Below, piece after piece: positions 11,602 to 23,690 of a stretch of 64,000 nt of DNA. A program made the translations under genes and the position numbers. How positions within the stretch are numbered: position 1 is the first letter of the stretch; every line of letters starts with the position of its first letter. Under the pieces are notes generated by a model, which was given only the letters and a program-made list of their open reading frames with translations, searched no databases and was not told the DNA's origin. The stretch comes from Holothuria scabra (lineage: Eukaryota > Echinodermata > Holothuroidea > Aspidochirotida > Holothuriidae): NCBI GenBank assembly GCA_037179385.1, contig CM074185.1, forward strand, positions 7,807,371 to 7,871,370. Direction: 5' to 3'.

Positions 11602-12959
11602 CAGGGGCGGGATTTGATCTTTGAAAGTGGGGGAGGGGGGGGGACAAATTCGGGCAGACTACCAAAAGAAGCCGAAGGGGACCGCCTTAGGGCCCCTGGT
11701 GGGGTCCAGGGGCAAAGCCCCTGTGGGGATCCAGAAGGTGAAGTCCCCGGAAGCTCCTGGGTATTTAAGAAATTGTAGGCAATAAAATGATGCATTTTAT
11801 CTTCAACTTCAAATTACATAAGATGGGCACCTAACAGAACAAAAATATCACAATTTGACTTTCTTCCATTATATCTTTACTCCGTATAATTAATTAAAGT
11901 CGGCCGGAATCGAAAATGCAGAGGGTACGGGGAGGGAGAACGGATTGCTTAATATTGAGGTTCTTCAGAGACTTCCTTCTTGGTGCCCCAGAACTTCTTT
12001 TCAGAAAGCTAAGGGGCTTTTCATGTTATGTGAATTCAGCCCTTGCCTATAATGGAACGCGCGATGCGCGGAAAAATTAAACGTTTAAGACTTCTCAGTA
12101 ATGAAACTGGATGAAAACTGGAAAAAGAATGGGCCACTTTTAACCTTAGCTGAATAACGGTGGCCCCCTAAAGACATTCTTACTGAAGCACAAACATACT
12201 CTGGTTCATTTATAGTTTTTTTTTTTTTTCAGGTTACTTTCACAGAGCCGTTACCTATAAAGGGGCGCGCGTAGCGCGCCGAAAAAGTGAATTTTTACTT
12301 CATCTCAATAGTGAAATTAAAATAAAATTAGACAAAGAGTGGTCCCTTTTCACTACAGCTGAAAAAGGGTGACCCCTGAGGATATTTGTACTTAGCAAAA
12401 ACGTACGGTTGGTTTCGTATAGATTCCTTCGCATGAGATTTTTTAAAGAGTCCTTATCAGTGATGGGACGCGCAGAACACGCAGAAAAAAATGGACTCTT
12501 TACACATCTCAACAGAGAAATCAATGGAAATTAGAGAAAGGGTGGGCCCCTTTTCGGTTCAGCCGAAAAAGAGTGGAGCTCCAGATGAGGGTCAAATAAG
12601 ATCATCGTCCTTTAAGAAAGCTTGTAGGCACTTGGTCAGAGAAGGGGACCAGAAGACAACCGCTTCCCTGCCTCCCCCTTTCACAAGTTACGGTAAACCT
12701 CCAGCCGTGTACGACCCGGGCACTGGTGATGAGTTTGGAAGAGGTGTTCTACAAGAACTAACCCCGAATCCTGACATATTTAAAACGGGTGCACGCGAAG
12801 CGTGTCGAAAAAAAAAAACAGCGGTGAGATATTTATTTGAAAAATATTGTTTTTATTTAGTTTTCAATGCAGTATACGACCTGTTTACACATTATAAAAC
12901 TGGAAAAAGTAGAGGGGGGGGGGCAAGTGCCCGCCGTACCCCCATAAAACCCTCCTATG
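11602..12959 (+). mobile_element. hAT-like nonautonomous element with ~205-bp internal tandem repeats
   Basis: The left end CAGGGGCGGGATTTGATC and the right end (reverse complement CATAGGAGGGTTTTATGG) are loosely inverted. They are flanked by 8-bp AATATATA (11594-11601) and GATATATA (12960-12967), which match at 7 of 8 positions. The interior carries at least three tandem units of about 205 bp, each starting with a GC palindrome (12058, 12264, 12466; a further diverged one at 12790), followed by a GAAAAA run, a TCTCA(A/G)(C/T)AGTGAAA-like string and a GAAAAAGGGTG block. No transposase is visible. Confidence 0.65.
12050..12680 (+). repeat. ~205-bp tandem repeat array (GCGCGC-headed units)
   Basis: Successive GC-rich palindromic heads start near 12058, 12264 and 12466, giving spacings of about 206 and 202 bp. 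Each unit then runs through a GAAAAA segment, an ACTTCTCA or ACATCTCA segment, a GGGCCCCTTTT-like segment and a GAAAAAGGGTGNCCCC-like segment. The open frame at 12491-13075 crosses this array and is not a gene. Related units occur at 57674-58300 and in 45720-46096. Confidence 0.7.
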
Positions 12960-12967
12960 GATATATA

Positions 12968-14232
12968 GCTGAACAATCAATTTTGAAATATAAACATTTC
13001 CCAGAGAGTATTTACATATTTCGATTGCAAAGATGTAATCCTCTTGCTAAATTTAATCGGCAAGTTGTCCCTTAAGAATGATTTTTAAAAACAAAACAAA
13101 CTACTTGGTTTCTTCACTCAGTGTCCTTAATGGGAAAAATCCTGTAAGTCCCTGATGTTTTGACATTACATGGATTTCAAGAGTAAAAAGATTAAAATTT
13201 TGAAAGAACACAGAAAATTTAGAATCTTACTACGATATATCTCAGAAAATACATCGTATTATCTGCTTTAAAATGATCCACCTACTCGGACCTTTGATTG
13301 GCAGCAAATGCATCGATAAGCATATCCCTGTCTAACATCATTGCTCTGTGGGAATTGATATTTAATACCCCAAGACTACTGCATAGGTGCCAACTGTCCC
13401 TGATTCTCAGGAGACTCCATGAAAGTTCAAGGATTTTTGTCCATTCCAACTAGCAAATATGACAATCTCCCTGATTCAAGCAAGCTTTTCCCCCATTGAG
13501 TTGCATGTAATTCTAAAAAATCTCCCCGATTCCTGTGTGAAACCTCCCTGATTTCTGGATGTAAATGTTGGCATCTCCGCTACTGGTACGTTTTTCACCA
13601 CTCCTGTTACGCAAGTTGGTCTTCAGTTGCTTAATCACGAAAGGCTTCTTTCTGACCCCCTTTTTGGGGGGAGGGGGCTAAAACCCCACATCCACCCTTG
13701 CGCCGACCCTATATTTTCCCTACTTTTCGTTGTAACGTTTTTTTAAGTTATATTTTAGACCCATCAGATTGAGTTTATTTACCATTTCGTTCATCTGTTA
13801 CTAGACAACAACTCTTTGCAAAGATCAAGAAAATATTTTAACTGACATTTAAATCAGACCAAAAGGTACTTCAAGTTTAAAATATATACAATAGAAGTTG
13901 CAAAACTCCCTTCGTTCGAGCGTGTTCTATTGCTGAGATTTTAAATGTTGTTTTTATCATTTGTTACTTTCTTGTTGTACAACTCATCACCTGTTTTGTT
14001 TTCCTTGAAATGTACAGTGTTACTATGACATTGAACGCTTTCTGTTTGCTTGCATAGCATTTTGTGCAGAGGAGGCTTGGGTAATTATCTCACGCTATAG
14101 TCGTAAGATTTCTGTCCGACATTAGCACATAGTTGCAGTAGCATTCAGAAAAAGGAAATGCAAAGACAGTAGTTTGAGGAGTACAACAATGACATCACAA
14201 TTTATTGCTCAATATAAAATTTTAAATTGAGA
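12968..14232. other. Unassigned DNA with a possible small MITE (13385-13576)
   Basis: At 13385 the sequence AGGTGCCAACTGTCCCTGAT and at 13566-13576 GTTGGCATCT form short inverted ends (AGRTGCCAAC) around several CCCTGATT repeats. This may be a small MITE, but no target duplication was found. The remainder shows no gene. Confidence 0.35.
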
Positions 14233-14497
14233 CATTGGCGTCCTCGGAAAAAAGTCGGTGGGGGGGGGGGCAAAATTTCTAGAGAGGGGCAAAGTCACCA
14301 TGAATTGCCACAAAGAATGCGAAAATTTCAGTCCCAAGTGCCTCCCAGATCGCCGGAAATTGCATTTCTAAAACCTATTTATCGCATAGAAACTTGAAAA
14401 ACACGTTTTGTTCGGGTTCTGGTTTGATTTTTATTCGTTTTTTCAAATGTTTGAAGTGCCCCCCCCCCCCCCCCGCCCATACCTGCGGACGCCAATG
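14233..14497. mobile_element. hAT-type MITE (CATTGGCGTCC ends)
   Basis: The left end CATTGGCGTCCTCGG is mirrored by the right end CCTGCGGACGCCAATG. Flanks AATTGAGA (14225-14232) and AATTGAGT (14498-14505) match at 7 of 8 positions, the hAT length. The 265-bp interior includes a G-run near 14262-14271 and a C-run near 14460-14474 and has no coding potential. Confidence 0.7.
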
Positions 14498-16500
14498 AAT
14501 TGAGTAAATGAACTTCAACATTTTATATCTCAAGTTAGGGATGTCCTATGAAGATAGGAGTTTTATTGTTTGAATTCATTTTTATGCACTGTAATATATA
14601 GTTTGGAATTTTAGATTTGAGGTGAACACTTCAAAGTGCAAAATGACACGTTTATCTTTTTGGAAAGGCTGTCACAAACGTTACTTAACGCAAAACGCGC
14701 CTAGAAGTAGACTTTCGAATGCTGGAAACTCAAATAATACTTTTATGTCATTTCCTTTAGAAAAATACAGAATATTTCCTTGAACAACCAAAATCTCTCT
14801 CTTGTGTTATGTTAAGGTTACTTCCAGAGGACTTTTGCACGAACAATAACATACAAGTACAATGGGGGAGTAAGTAACCACGAAATAGTAATCCCCTATT
14901 AGACCGGCAGCCCAGTGACTTGGGGTAGATGAACTAGGTACCAATAACGAAGTATATCACCATGAAGCGAGTCACCTGGGATGTTCAGATATGTGAGTCT
15001 GCCGTGCACCATCCGTTGCTAGTAGGTCTGGCGGCCATTTTTCAAAAATGGCTGCCATGTTCTAGAAGGCATCATTATGTTTGATAATTAAACTTTGATT
15101 CAACCTTCAACCAAAACTTGTAAGGTGTCATATGAAAGACAATTAAACTTCCTATCCAATGGTACCAAATTTCATGGATATTGTGCTGAAGTAAGTTACA
15201 TTTGGGGCAAAAAGTGTAACTTTTAGTCAATTTTTCCCGAAATTTATATTACATTAATTGACATATTTCTTCATTTTTTTTTTACAAATCTTAAGATAAT
15301 ATATTGAAACTTTCCTAAAAATGTTTCTTATAGATAGGTACTATTGTGTCAAAATTAAAACGTTATTGCTTTTAAAAAACGAAAGTTACAGTCTTTCAAA
15401 GTTAACAATTTGAAATTTCAGGAAATAGAATTTGTACCTAAAATAGTATCTCGTCCTGATCTCATTTCGCATCAACTCAAACAGTACAACTGATTGGGGG
15501 CAAATACAACCAATATTGTACACTTTGGGTTTTAAATATAACATTCAGGATTGTGATTACAAGATACATGCTTGTGTCGATTTTCAGACATCTTGTATCA
15601 TATCCAAGATGGCTGCCATCGGTCAATGCACTTTTGGCCCATTTTTCTTGAATTCCAGCATTTAATGCTCGTTTTCTATTAGAACAACGGCGATATTTGG
15701 TCAAAAGGCACCGAAAGACACAACACAGGACAAGGGCACTCTTTCCTACACACATAGCTTGTAAACCAAGATGGTGGCTAGGGGTCAATGTACTATTTTC
15801 TCCTTATATCTATCTTTGATTCAAAATTATCGATCAAGAAAGAAATGACCACTCGTTTGTTTGTGCATTGGGATGCAATCTTCAGCAGTCCTGAACTTTG
15901 TAAAGTACATTTTGTATCTATTCTAAGGTGGTTCTCAACGGTCAATTGATTTAGGCACTCCCATCACCCCACCACCCCACACCTTTCCTTGACATTTACC
16001 CTATGGGGGCATAACTAGCTAAACCAATTTCATTGCTCACTTCGACGGCTTTCAGACATATTCGTAGTGTTTGGACAAAATATGGGCAATTACAGCATAA
16101 ATCCGACATGAATAGGATACAGTGTTAACTAATTCCACTATTTGTTTATATATGTTGTTTCTGTGCCAAGATGGTGGCTAGGAGTCAATGCACTTCTTAC
16201 GATTCCTCCTCGTTCCTATATTTTTGTGGAAATTCCCTATCAATAAAGCAATAAAACCTGTCACATAGTGCAACGAATGCATTCCATAGGATGTCTAAAC
16301 TTTGTTGCAGGAGCAAATTATATCGATTTTAAGATGGTGGTCATAGGTCAATTAACTTTCACCCCTGTTTTGTGGAATTAGCTCATAATGGGGGCAGTAC
16401 TAGCTTAACCAAGTTAATATTTCATTGCTATGGTTTTCAGAAACTTCCAATGTATTTGCAGGGGATATATTTGACATAAGCAGGGTAACCTTTAGGAATA

Positions 16501-17222
16501 TTTTCATTTTGTGTTTGTAATCAATGCTTAGCTAATACTCTTCCATTTAGCAGCGTTCCGTGTATCAATAGCGATACAGATGAAACGAATAGTGAACGGT
16601 TCTTAAACACCAATTTAAAGCTCACGGATGACGTCATCCCATGCAATTATTATGACACTGATGGCTTTAGTTCTCTTAGAAATGACGGTTTTAATCTGTT
16701 TCACCTAAATAGCCGTAGCTTGAATAAAAATTTTAACAAAATATCAGATTACTTATCAATTCTTACGCATAATTTTTCAATTATAGGGTTTTCCGAAACT
16801 TGGTTCGGAAACCAGTTATCACCTCTCATCGTAAGGGAAGAAGGGGTGGCGGAGTCTGTATATTTGTGAGAAACGACTTTAGCATTGAAAGTCGTGATGA
16901 TCTTTCTATCTTTAATGATTCATTTGAAAGCCTTTTTGTTGAAATAAGTAATCCCTATTCAAGAAGAAAAAATATTGTTGGGATCATTTACAGGCCACCA
17001 AGTGCAAACTTAGTGTTGTTTTACGAGCATTTTGACTCTGTTTTAAATGCAATAAGTGACGAAAACAAAGGCTGTTATATAATGGGTGACTTTAATATTA
17101 ATCTCCTAGATGATAATGATTCTTTTATTAACCATATTGCCTCTTATAACTTCATACCAACCATCACCAAACCCACTCGTGTAATCAATATCTCTATTTC
17201 TCTTATAGACAACATATTATAA
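16501..17222 (+). pseudogene. LINE ORF2 endonuclease region (frameshifted)
   Basis: Frame 1 is open from 16501 and reads a C-x-x-C and LPF segment, then FNLFHLNSRSLNKNF and IIGFSETWFGNQ, the canonical N-terminal signature of LINE AP-endonucleases. Around 16815-16835 the frame changes, and SHRKGRRGGGVCIFV continues in another frame. Expected residues between the two blocks are missing, so a deletion plus frameshift is likely. The second part includes YRPPSA and the GDFNINL motif (the Asp/Asn pair needed for phosphodiester cleavage) and stops at 17220-17222. A one-base shift there disconnects it from the TDHFPVF motif, which appears in the next frame near 17300. Confidence 0.85.
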
Positions 17223-17230
17223 CCAATACG

Positions 17231-19506
17231 TTGAGTTTTGGTGGTCAAAGCAGCAAGAACAGTGAATCGGGAATCTTGCTCACCGACTTGACCGATCATT
17301 TCCCGGTATTTTTAAACATTAGTTCTACTTGGTGCATACAGACACAAGATTATGTATTTAAACGTAACTACTCCCAGGAAAAAATTGATTCATTTCTGCT
17401 TATACTTTCAAGAACAAGTTGGGATCATGTCTTTGAAGATCAGGACGCGAATTCTTCGTACAACTCATTCTTTCGTACATTCAGTGTTTTATACGAAAAG
17501 TGCTTCCCTGTGAATAAACGTAAATTGCACCACAAAAATAAAAGGAAACCTTGGATCTCCTCTGGAATTGTCAAGTCAATAAAAACAAAAACCAAACTTT
17601 TCAAAACTAAACTCAAATGTCCTACGGAAACAAATATTTTGATTTACCGTACTTACAGAAACAAATTAAATCATGTAATTCGTGTATCTAAGAAAAATTA
17701 TTATACCAGGAGATTCACTACCTGCAAGAATGATCTTAAAAAGACATGGTCCTCCATCAATGATGTTATCAATAAGAATAAGAAGAGATCGATTTATCCT
17801 GAGTATTATGTACGTAGTGGTGTTAAGCTAACTGAACAAGGTGATATTGTCAATGGCCTGAATGATTACTTCGTTAATGTTGGACCCTCACTTGCTCAGA
17901 ATATTAATTCTTCTTCATCATTCTCGGACTTCTTGCACAAAACTAGTACCCACACGGATTCTTCTGCCTTTGCCCTTCCTATTACTGAAGATGAAGTGAT
18001 GGAGGTGGCATACATATGTCTTAAGCCTGGAAAATCAGCTGGTTATGATGATATTTGTCCCTCTATTGCAAAAAGGGCGATTTCGTATATAACCAAGCCT
18101 CTTACTCATATTTTTAATGTTTCTTTATCTAACGCCAAATTTCCCGACCAGCTTAAAATGGCAAAAGTAATTCCAGTCTTTAAGAAAGGTGACTCAAATA
18201 CCTTTTCTAATTATCGTCCTGTCTCTGTTCTACCGTGCTTCTCAAAGCTACTTGAGCGTCTCATTTATAACCGTATTGTAAAATTTCTTGATAAACATAA
18301 TATTCTTTTCAAACATCAGTATGGATTCCGCTCTGGAACTTCCACAGAAATGGCACTTTCTGAAGCAGTTGAAAAACTTAGAAATTCAATGAGTAAAAAA
18401 CTAACAACAGCCGGCATTTTCCTTGACTTGTCCAAAGCGTTCGACACTATCGACCACAATATCCTCTGTCATAAGCTAAATTATTGCGGTATCCGTGGGA
18501 TTTTTTTGTCCTGGTTTAAAAGTTATTTAATGAACAGACAGCAATTTGTGATTCTAAATGGTTACAGCTCTAACATACGAACGATTACCTGCGGTGTCCC
18601 ACAAGGTTCCATCCTTGGTCCACTCCTTTTTATCATTTATGTTAACGACATCGGTAGTCTCTCATCCAATGCTTCTGTCGTGCTATTTGCTGATGACACA
18701 AATATTTTCTTTAGTGATAATGATGTAAACAAACTTCAACGTATTATTACCAATGAACTCATTGTGTACACTAACTGGTTTGCGGCTAACAAGCTGTCAC
18801 TTAATATAGATAAAACTAATTACATCATTTTCAATGAAAAGAGTAATATGAGTAACTTAAATATTAAAATCAATGGTTCTTATTTGAAGAGAGTTGACTA
18901 TGTAAAGTTCCTAGGGGTTTACATCGATTCCAAGCTTTCATGGAATGAGCATATCAATCATGTATCAAACCAAGTAGCAAAGGGGGTAGGGGTCCTATCA
19001 CAGTTAAAACACATTTTACCAAAGCATGTTCTAAGGTCTTTGTATCAAACGTTAATTATACCACATCTGTCACATTGTTGCATAATCTGGTCAGACGCTA
19101 GTCATCAGTATTTAAATAAATTGATAGTTCTTCAAAAGAGAGCTATAAGACACATTACTCTTTCGGGTTACTATGATCATACCATTTTTTGTTCAAGTCT
19201 CTTAATTTACTCAAATTCACGGACCTCATTAGACTGAATATAGCCAAGTTTGTTTATCGCGCTCAACGGAATCAATTGCCACCTTCTCTAAAAGATTTTT
19301 TCGTCCCTAATTCTGCAATTCATGAACACTGTACTAGACAATCCGATTACTTGCATATCCCCAGCTGTAGATCAACCTTTTTAATGAAAGGATTACACTA
19401 CCGTGCAGCCACCTTGTGGAATTCTATTCCAGTTACATTGAAGCGCAAGCCGTCTGTTTTTAGTTTTAAGAGGAACCTTCAAAATTATTTCATCGGAATG
19501 TATTAA
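17231..19506 (+). pseudogene. LINE ORF2 reverse transcriptase and C-terminal region (frameshifted)
   Basis: One frame is open for about 668 codons and shows reverse transcriptase blocks in order: FSNYRPVSVLP (about residue 325), QYGFRSGTSTEMA, the LDLSKAFDTIDH block with the first catalytic Asp (about 400), GVPQGSILGPLLF (about 455) and LFADDTNIFF with the catalytic DD (about 486). The apparent Met start is only the first ATG after a frameshift; the true ORF2 starts upstream. A further frameshift near 19185-19195 moves the C-terminus into another frame, which ends at TAA 19504-19506 after the HYRAATLWNSIP block typical of these LINEs. The catalytic residues are intact but the ORF is not. Confidence 0.92.
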
Positions 19507-19958
19507 AAGAGAGAGAAAAAAATCCTTTCCTTCTATTTCTTACCATTAAGGTAGTATTAGACTTGGCTCCTATGTAGGGTCTTGAGGTATGGTTTGGTGT
19601 TAGTAGGTGGTTGGGGGGGGGGATGTAGGTGGGGTGAGAGAGGGTGTGTGATATGGGGCTATGGGTGGTTTTCTAGGTGTTAGATTGTTTTGCCGTCTGC
19701 ACTTAATGTTACCAACATTTGTTCCCTTATTCGGCACTCTTTTGTTTGCGACTAAGTATCTTAGGTTGTTTTGTTTTTGTACTTTACACTTTTTCTTTCA
19801 AGGGAGTGTTCTGCCTTTAATGTTAAGCCCCAAGGGTTTTGTAGATCACTTCCTTTCACTACTCTGTCTATTCTATATTGTTACTATGTAACTGTTATAT
19901 TATGTAATATTGTACATTGTAGTGAAAAAACAAATAAATGAAATGAAATGAATGAAAT
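19507..19958 (+). other. LINE 3' UTR and simple-repeat tail
   Basis: Non-coding sequence after the ORF2 stop, with G-rich patches around 19600-19660, ending in a short ATGAA/AAATG repeat (19931-19958). Such 3' tails are where target-primed reverse transcription starts. Confidence 0.75.
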
Positions 19959-20778
19959 GAATACTGGGGATAGGCCTACATCCTAACGTACCGCAGTCAC
20001 TTTTCATTGTATACATGGATTCTGTTTCAAGATGGCTGTCTGGGGTCAATGAACCCATTTAAGGGGTAAAACAGGCCACCAGAGTACAAATTTGGCAGAC
20101 TGTAGAATTAATTCCTCTCCGAAAGACTTTATTTTATTTAACTTTGTCTAGTTTGGTGTGATGATCTTGAAATAGTCGGATTTTACTTACTGTACTCTAT
20201 CACGTGAAGTCGTCATTTTGAATTTCAAAATGACAGACGTTTTTACACTTTCTGAACAGTACTACATGTTGCAATGTTAGTTCCAATCTTTTTATCACCG
20301 AATTTGACCAATTTTGAGATAGATTAACTTAAAGGCTATAGAAGATTGAACATTCTCAATTACTCTCGGACGTCATTTGGGGTCCCAGACTGTTAGATGA
20401 GCTGGAGCTGAATATACAGAAGTAAAAACTTCCGTAGAAATGTAGAATTAATGAAAAGGAGGGTTCCATAGTTACTTTTTTTTACTTACTTACATTATGA
20501 TAATTACTTGGAATATTCAGCTGCTTCATTTATAACATTCTTAAGGTATGCTACTGATATAATGGAATTGTAGTGATGATTATAAGGCGAACGTATTGTA
20601 TCTATTCAGATTCGTGTTGAACACGGATATTAAAATACACGGAGAAAAAAAAATATTGTATTACGGCTATGTCATCAAAAAAGAAGAAACGAAATGTATA
20701 TTATCATCTGCACTGTATATATGTTTAACAAGAATTGTATATATGTTAATAACGAATAAATGAGATGGAAAAATATTC

Positions 20779-21638
20779 CTCTTCTTCTTCTTCTTCTTCT
20801 TCTTCTTCTTCTTCTTCTTCTTCTTCTTCTTCTTCTTCTTCTTCTTCTTCTTCTTCTTCTTCTTCTTCTTCTTCTTCTTCTTCTTCTTCTTGTTCTTCTT
20901 CTTCTTCTTCTTCTTCTTCTTCTTGTTCTTCTTCTTCTTCTTCTTCTTCTTTTTCTTCTTCTTCTTCTTCTTCTTCTTCTTCTTCTTCTTCTTCTTCTTC
21001 TTCTTCTTCTTCTTCTTCTTCTTCTTCTTCTTCTTCTTCTTCTTCTTCTTCTTCTTCTTCTTCTTCTTCTTCTTCTTCTTCTTCTTCTTCTTCTTCTTCT
21101 TCTTCTTCTTCTTCTTCTTCTTCTTCTTCTTCTTCTTCTTCTTCTTCTTCTTCTTCTTCTTCTTCTTCTTCTTCTTCTTCTTCTTCTTCTTCTTCTTCTT
21201 CTTCTTCTTCTTCTTCTTCTTCTTCTTCTTCTTCTTCTTCTTCTTCTTCTTCTTCTTCTTCTTCTTCTTCTTCTTCTTCTTCTTCTTCTTCTTCTTCTTC
21301 TTCTTCTTCTTCTTCTTCTTCTTCTTCTTCTTCTTCTTCTTCTTCTTCTTCTTCTTCTTCTTCTTCTTCTTCTTCTTCTTCTTCTTCTTCTTCTTCTTCT
21401 TCTTCTTCTTCTTCTTCTTCTTCTTCTTCTTCTTCTTCTTCTTCTTCTTCTTCTTCTTCTTCTTCTTCTTCTTCTTCTTCTTCTTCTTCTTCTTCTTCTT
21501 CTTCTTCTTCTTCTTCTTCTTCTTCTTCTTCTTCTTCTTCTTCTTCTTCTTCTTCTTCTTCTTCTTCTTCTTCTTCTTCTTCTTCTTCTTCTTCTTCTTC
21601 TTCTTCTTCTTCTTCTTCTTCTTCTTCTTCTTCTTCTT

Positions 21639-21710
<72 letters not shown>

Positions 21711-21711
21711 T
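20779..21711 (+). repeat. Giant (TTC)n / (GAA)n tract followed by (TTA)n
   Basis: About 888 bp of nearly uninterrupted TTC (about 295 repeats) run from 20779 to 21666, with three early variants (TTG near 20890 and 20923, TTT near 20950), then 45 bp of TTA/TAT to 21711. All three frames on both strands are open as homopolymeric peptides, which is an artefact of the repeat. The opposite palindrome arm lacks the tract, so it expanded after the arms formed. Confidence 0.97.
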
Positions 21712-22100
21712 CGCAAAATATTATTTCTGCAATAGACAGAGGACCACACATGGGAATGCCCTACTTAACGCAATTTAGAAAATCCAAATAATCCACCAAA
21801 GGAATGTTAGCCGGATGGCATCTTTAGCAGTTATACAGTTAGGTTTAGTCGAATACCCCTAAATATATTAAAGGTAGATGGAAACATGTTCCCAAACAGT
21901 TCCATGAGCTCTTATAATGCCTAGGAATGTCTTGCTAGCCGTTTTGGTGATCAGATGTTGCCATAACTAACATAGATCTAATTTGTCTAAATTTTTACTT
22001 TGAATGCAAATGTGATAATTGAAATTTACATCCTTACCTCTTACCAAGAAAGTACAGATATTGTATTATTCCTGGTGTTTAAAATCATTATTTGAGGAAA

Positions 22101-23690
22101 AATCCCTCATCAAAAGAGTTTTAACACTGATTTTTGAATAGAATATACAGTATGCTTACTTAACATTTCATTTTGTGACATTCTATGTCAACTGTAGAAT
22201 ATTCATGTTTTTAAGGGGGTTTTTTACCTTCTTATTTCAAGGTTTTGTATACATTTTCCATTATCCAGGCTTGAAATTAAAAAAGAAACTTTTTCATGCC
22301 TTGAATTTCAGGTTCCATTTTAAAAATTTCATAAAAAACTTCTACATTAACCTCATTTCACTTTCCTTAAATATTTTACTTACTGCTACTGTAGTGGTAA
22401 ACTTTGGGGTTTAAATTTAACTTATTTCATTTCATTTTATATGTGATTTAAGTTCTTAGTCAAAATTTGATTTTCCAAATTTTGACATTAAAAGTCATTG
22501 TTTCGAAGTTTAAGTCTTATTAAGACCTGAAAGTCACAAATATGACTAATGCGTAAAATTTGTGACCTACTATTAGCTCACATTTACTTGAAAGGCTAAC
22601 ATTGCAATGTAGTTTCTATTCCTAAGATTTCATTTTTAACTTTAAGTGCTACAAATTCGGCCTTTCCTCTTAATTCTTTACATATAAAAATTAAAATAGT
22701 ATTCTGAAGGTTCATTATTTTAACTTAAGGTTTCTTCTTATGTGGTTATTGTAACAATTACAGTCTCTTGCATCTCTTTTGTAACTTTTGACCTGAAGTG
22801 GCATAATCTTAAAATTACATTTCAAAATATCGACAAAAAGGTCACGCTATCAAATTTGTTTCTAACACTTCGACTTTAAAAGTCAGTAATTTGGATTTCA
22901 AGGTTGTTAATATGTAACTAACAACTCTAAGTGTGCTTCAAAAAGCCAAAATGATACTCAAAGTAAGTCCCTGAATTTCGTTGTAAAACTTCACTTGAGA
23001 GTTAGAAGAATCAAATAAATATAGGCAAATATATAGTACAGTTATAACGTTGAAATTCACACTTCCCAAAAACAAAAGATGAAAATGTGACATTCATGTT
23101 AAATAAAGGTATCACAACTAGAAATCATGAGACATAAAGCAAACCACTACCTTTCCAAGTTATTGTAATGGCGTGGAAGCCGTACTTTATGCATCACTTG
23201 TTCCTTTTTAACGAGTTTAATATCTTGGCGATCTAACAAATGACTTCAATGTTAATAGAGCAAGTTGGATTACTTAGAACTGCCACTTTTAATGTGTAAA
23301 TTGTAGGACATAAAGTAAAATAAATGTGCTATTTAAAGCACAAATTTCCCCAAATCACTATAAAATTTCATTCTCTACTTGAATCAGAAATACAACCTTA
23401 CGTTAAAAGAAACATTTAATTATAGCAGGGCATTGTTATTACCACCTCCCTAACTAAAGGTCCATAATATATGATTGAAACTCATGTCAGTTTTTAACTC
23501 AAACGTTTGAAGATATTGACATTCAAATTCAAATAACAACCTATAAAGTTAAAGTAATGAAATAAAAATACTATTTTGAAGGGATTTTCATAGATAACTT
23601 ACGAAACCGCGGGAACAAGCTTTTTTAAGTTATCACATTATCAAGTTTACTTAAAGTGATTATTATACCTAAGACATTTTTACTTTTTTT
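22101..23690. other. Central AT-rich region of the palindrome
   Basis: AT-rich DNA between the clearly alignable arms. Arm similarity fades toward a centre near 22.9 kb. It is not clear by eye whether this is a distinct spacer or simply diverged arm sequence. No gene is supported; open frames such as 22175-22414 and 23708-23905 show no family resemblance. Confidence 0.5.

Larger units (their letters stand above)
16501..19958 (+). mobile_element. 5'-truncated non-LTR retrotransposon (CR1/Jockey group)
   Basis: The copy begins inside ORF2, lacks ORF1, and contains an AP-type endonuclease, a reverse transcriptase and a ~450-bp 3' UTR ending in an (AAATG)-like tail (19931-19958). The flanks repeat GAATA (16496-16500 and 19959-19963), a short target duplication. 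The homologous position in the right palindrome arm (near 24724-24738) lacks the insertion, which confirms both ends. Reading frames change three times (near 16820, 17215 and 19185), so the copy is dead. 5' truncation and a simple-repeat tail are usual for this group. Confidence 0.9.
15477..20060 (+). repeat. Alternating ~160/~242-bp subrepeats with AAGATGG cores (left arm)
   Basis: A motif of the form AAGATGG(C/T)(G/T)GNC followed by GGGTCAATG-like sequence recurs at 15607, 15768, 15924 (as AAGGTGG), 16168, 16331 and 20029. After removing the LINE the spacings are about 161, 156, 244, 163 and 241 bp. The ~160-bp units resemble one another (GATGCA...CTGAACTTTG versus AATGCATTCC...CTAAACTTTG), as do the ~242-bp units (GGGGGCATAACTAGCT versus GGGGGCAGTACTAGCT), so the array looks like a divergent ~404-bp dimer. 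The same order is mirrored in the right arm. Confidence 0.7.
14903..22100 (+). repeat. Left arm of an ~11.4-kb imperfect palindrome (foldback-type element)
   Basis: The arm starts ACCGGCAGCCCAGTGACTTG at 14903, the exact inverse of the right terminus CAAGTCACTGGGCTGCCGGT ending at 26320. Matching reverse-complement blocks continue along the whole arm: the GATGGTGCACGGCAGACTC block, the AAGATGG subrepeats, the AACATTGCAACATGT-type block near 20260, a TTAACGCAATT block near 21768 and an AAACATGTTC block near 21885. Two insertions present only in this arm make it longer: the LINE 16501-19958 and the (TTC)n tract. No target duplication could be identified beside the termini (ATTAG versus GTATA). 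Confidence 0.85.

Noticed and set aside
12491..13075. 194-codon plus-strand open frame
   Set aside because: It crosses the ~205-bp hAT-internal repeats and the element's right end; no domain is present.
15477..15788. 103-codon open frame on the minus strand, with an intact counterpart at 25437-25748
   Set aside because: The two frames differ at about nine residues and only a few silent sites, so changes are not biased toward silent ones. No domain is recognisable and the DNA is repeat-arm sequence. Probably non-coding.
20667..21791. Long open frames encoding poly-Lys, poly-Arg, poly-Leu, poly-Ser and poly-Phe
   Set aside because: They are translations of the (TTC)n tract in each frame.
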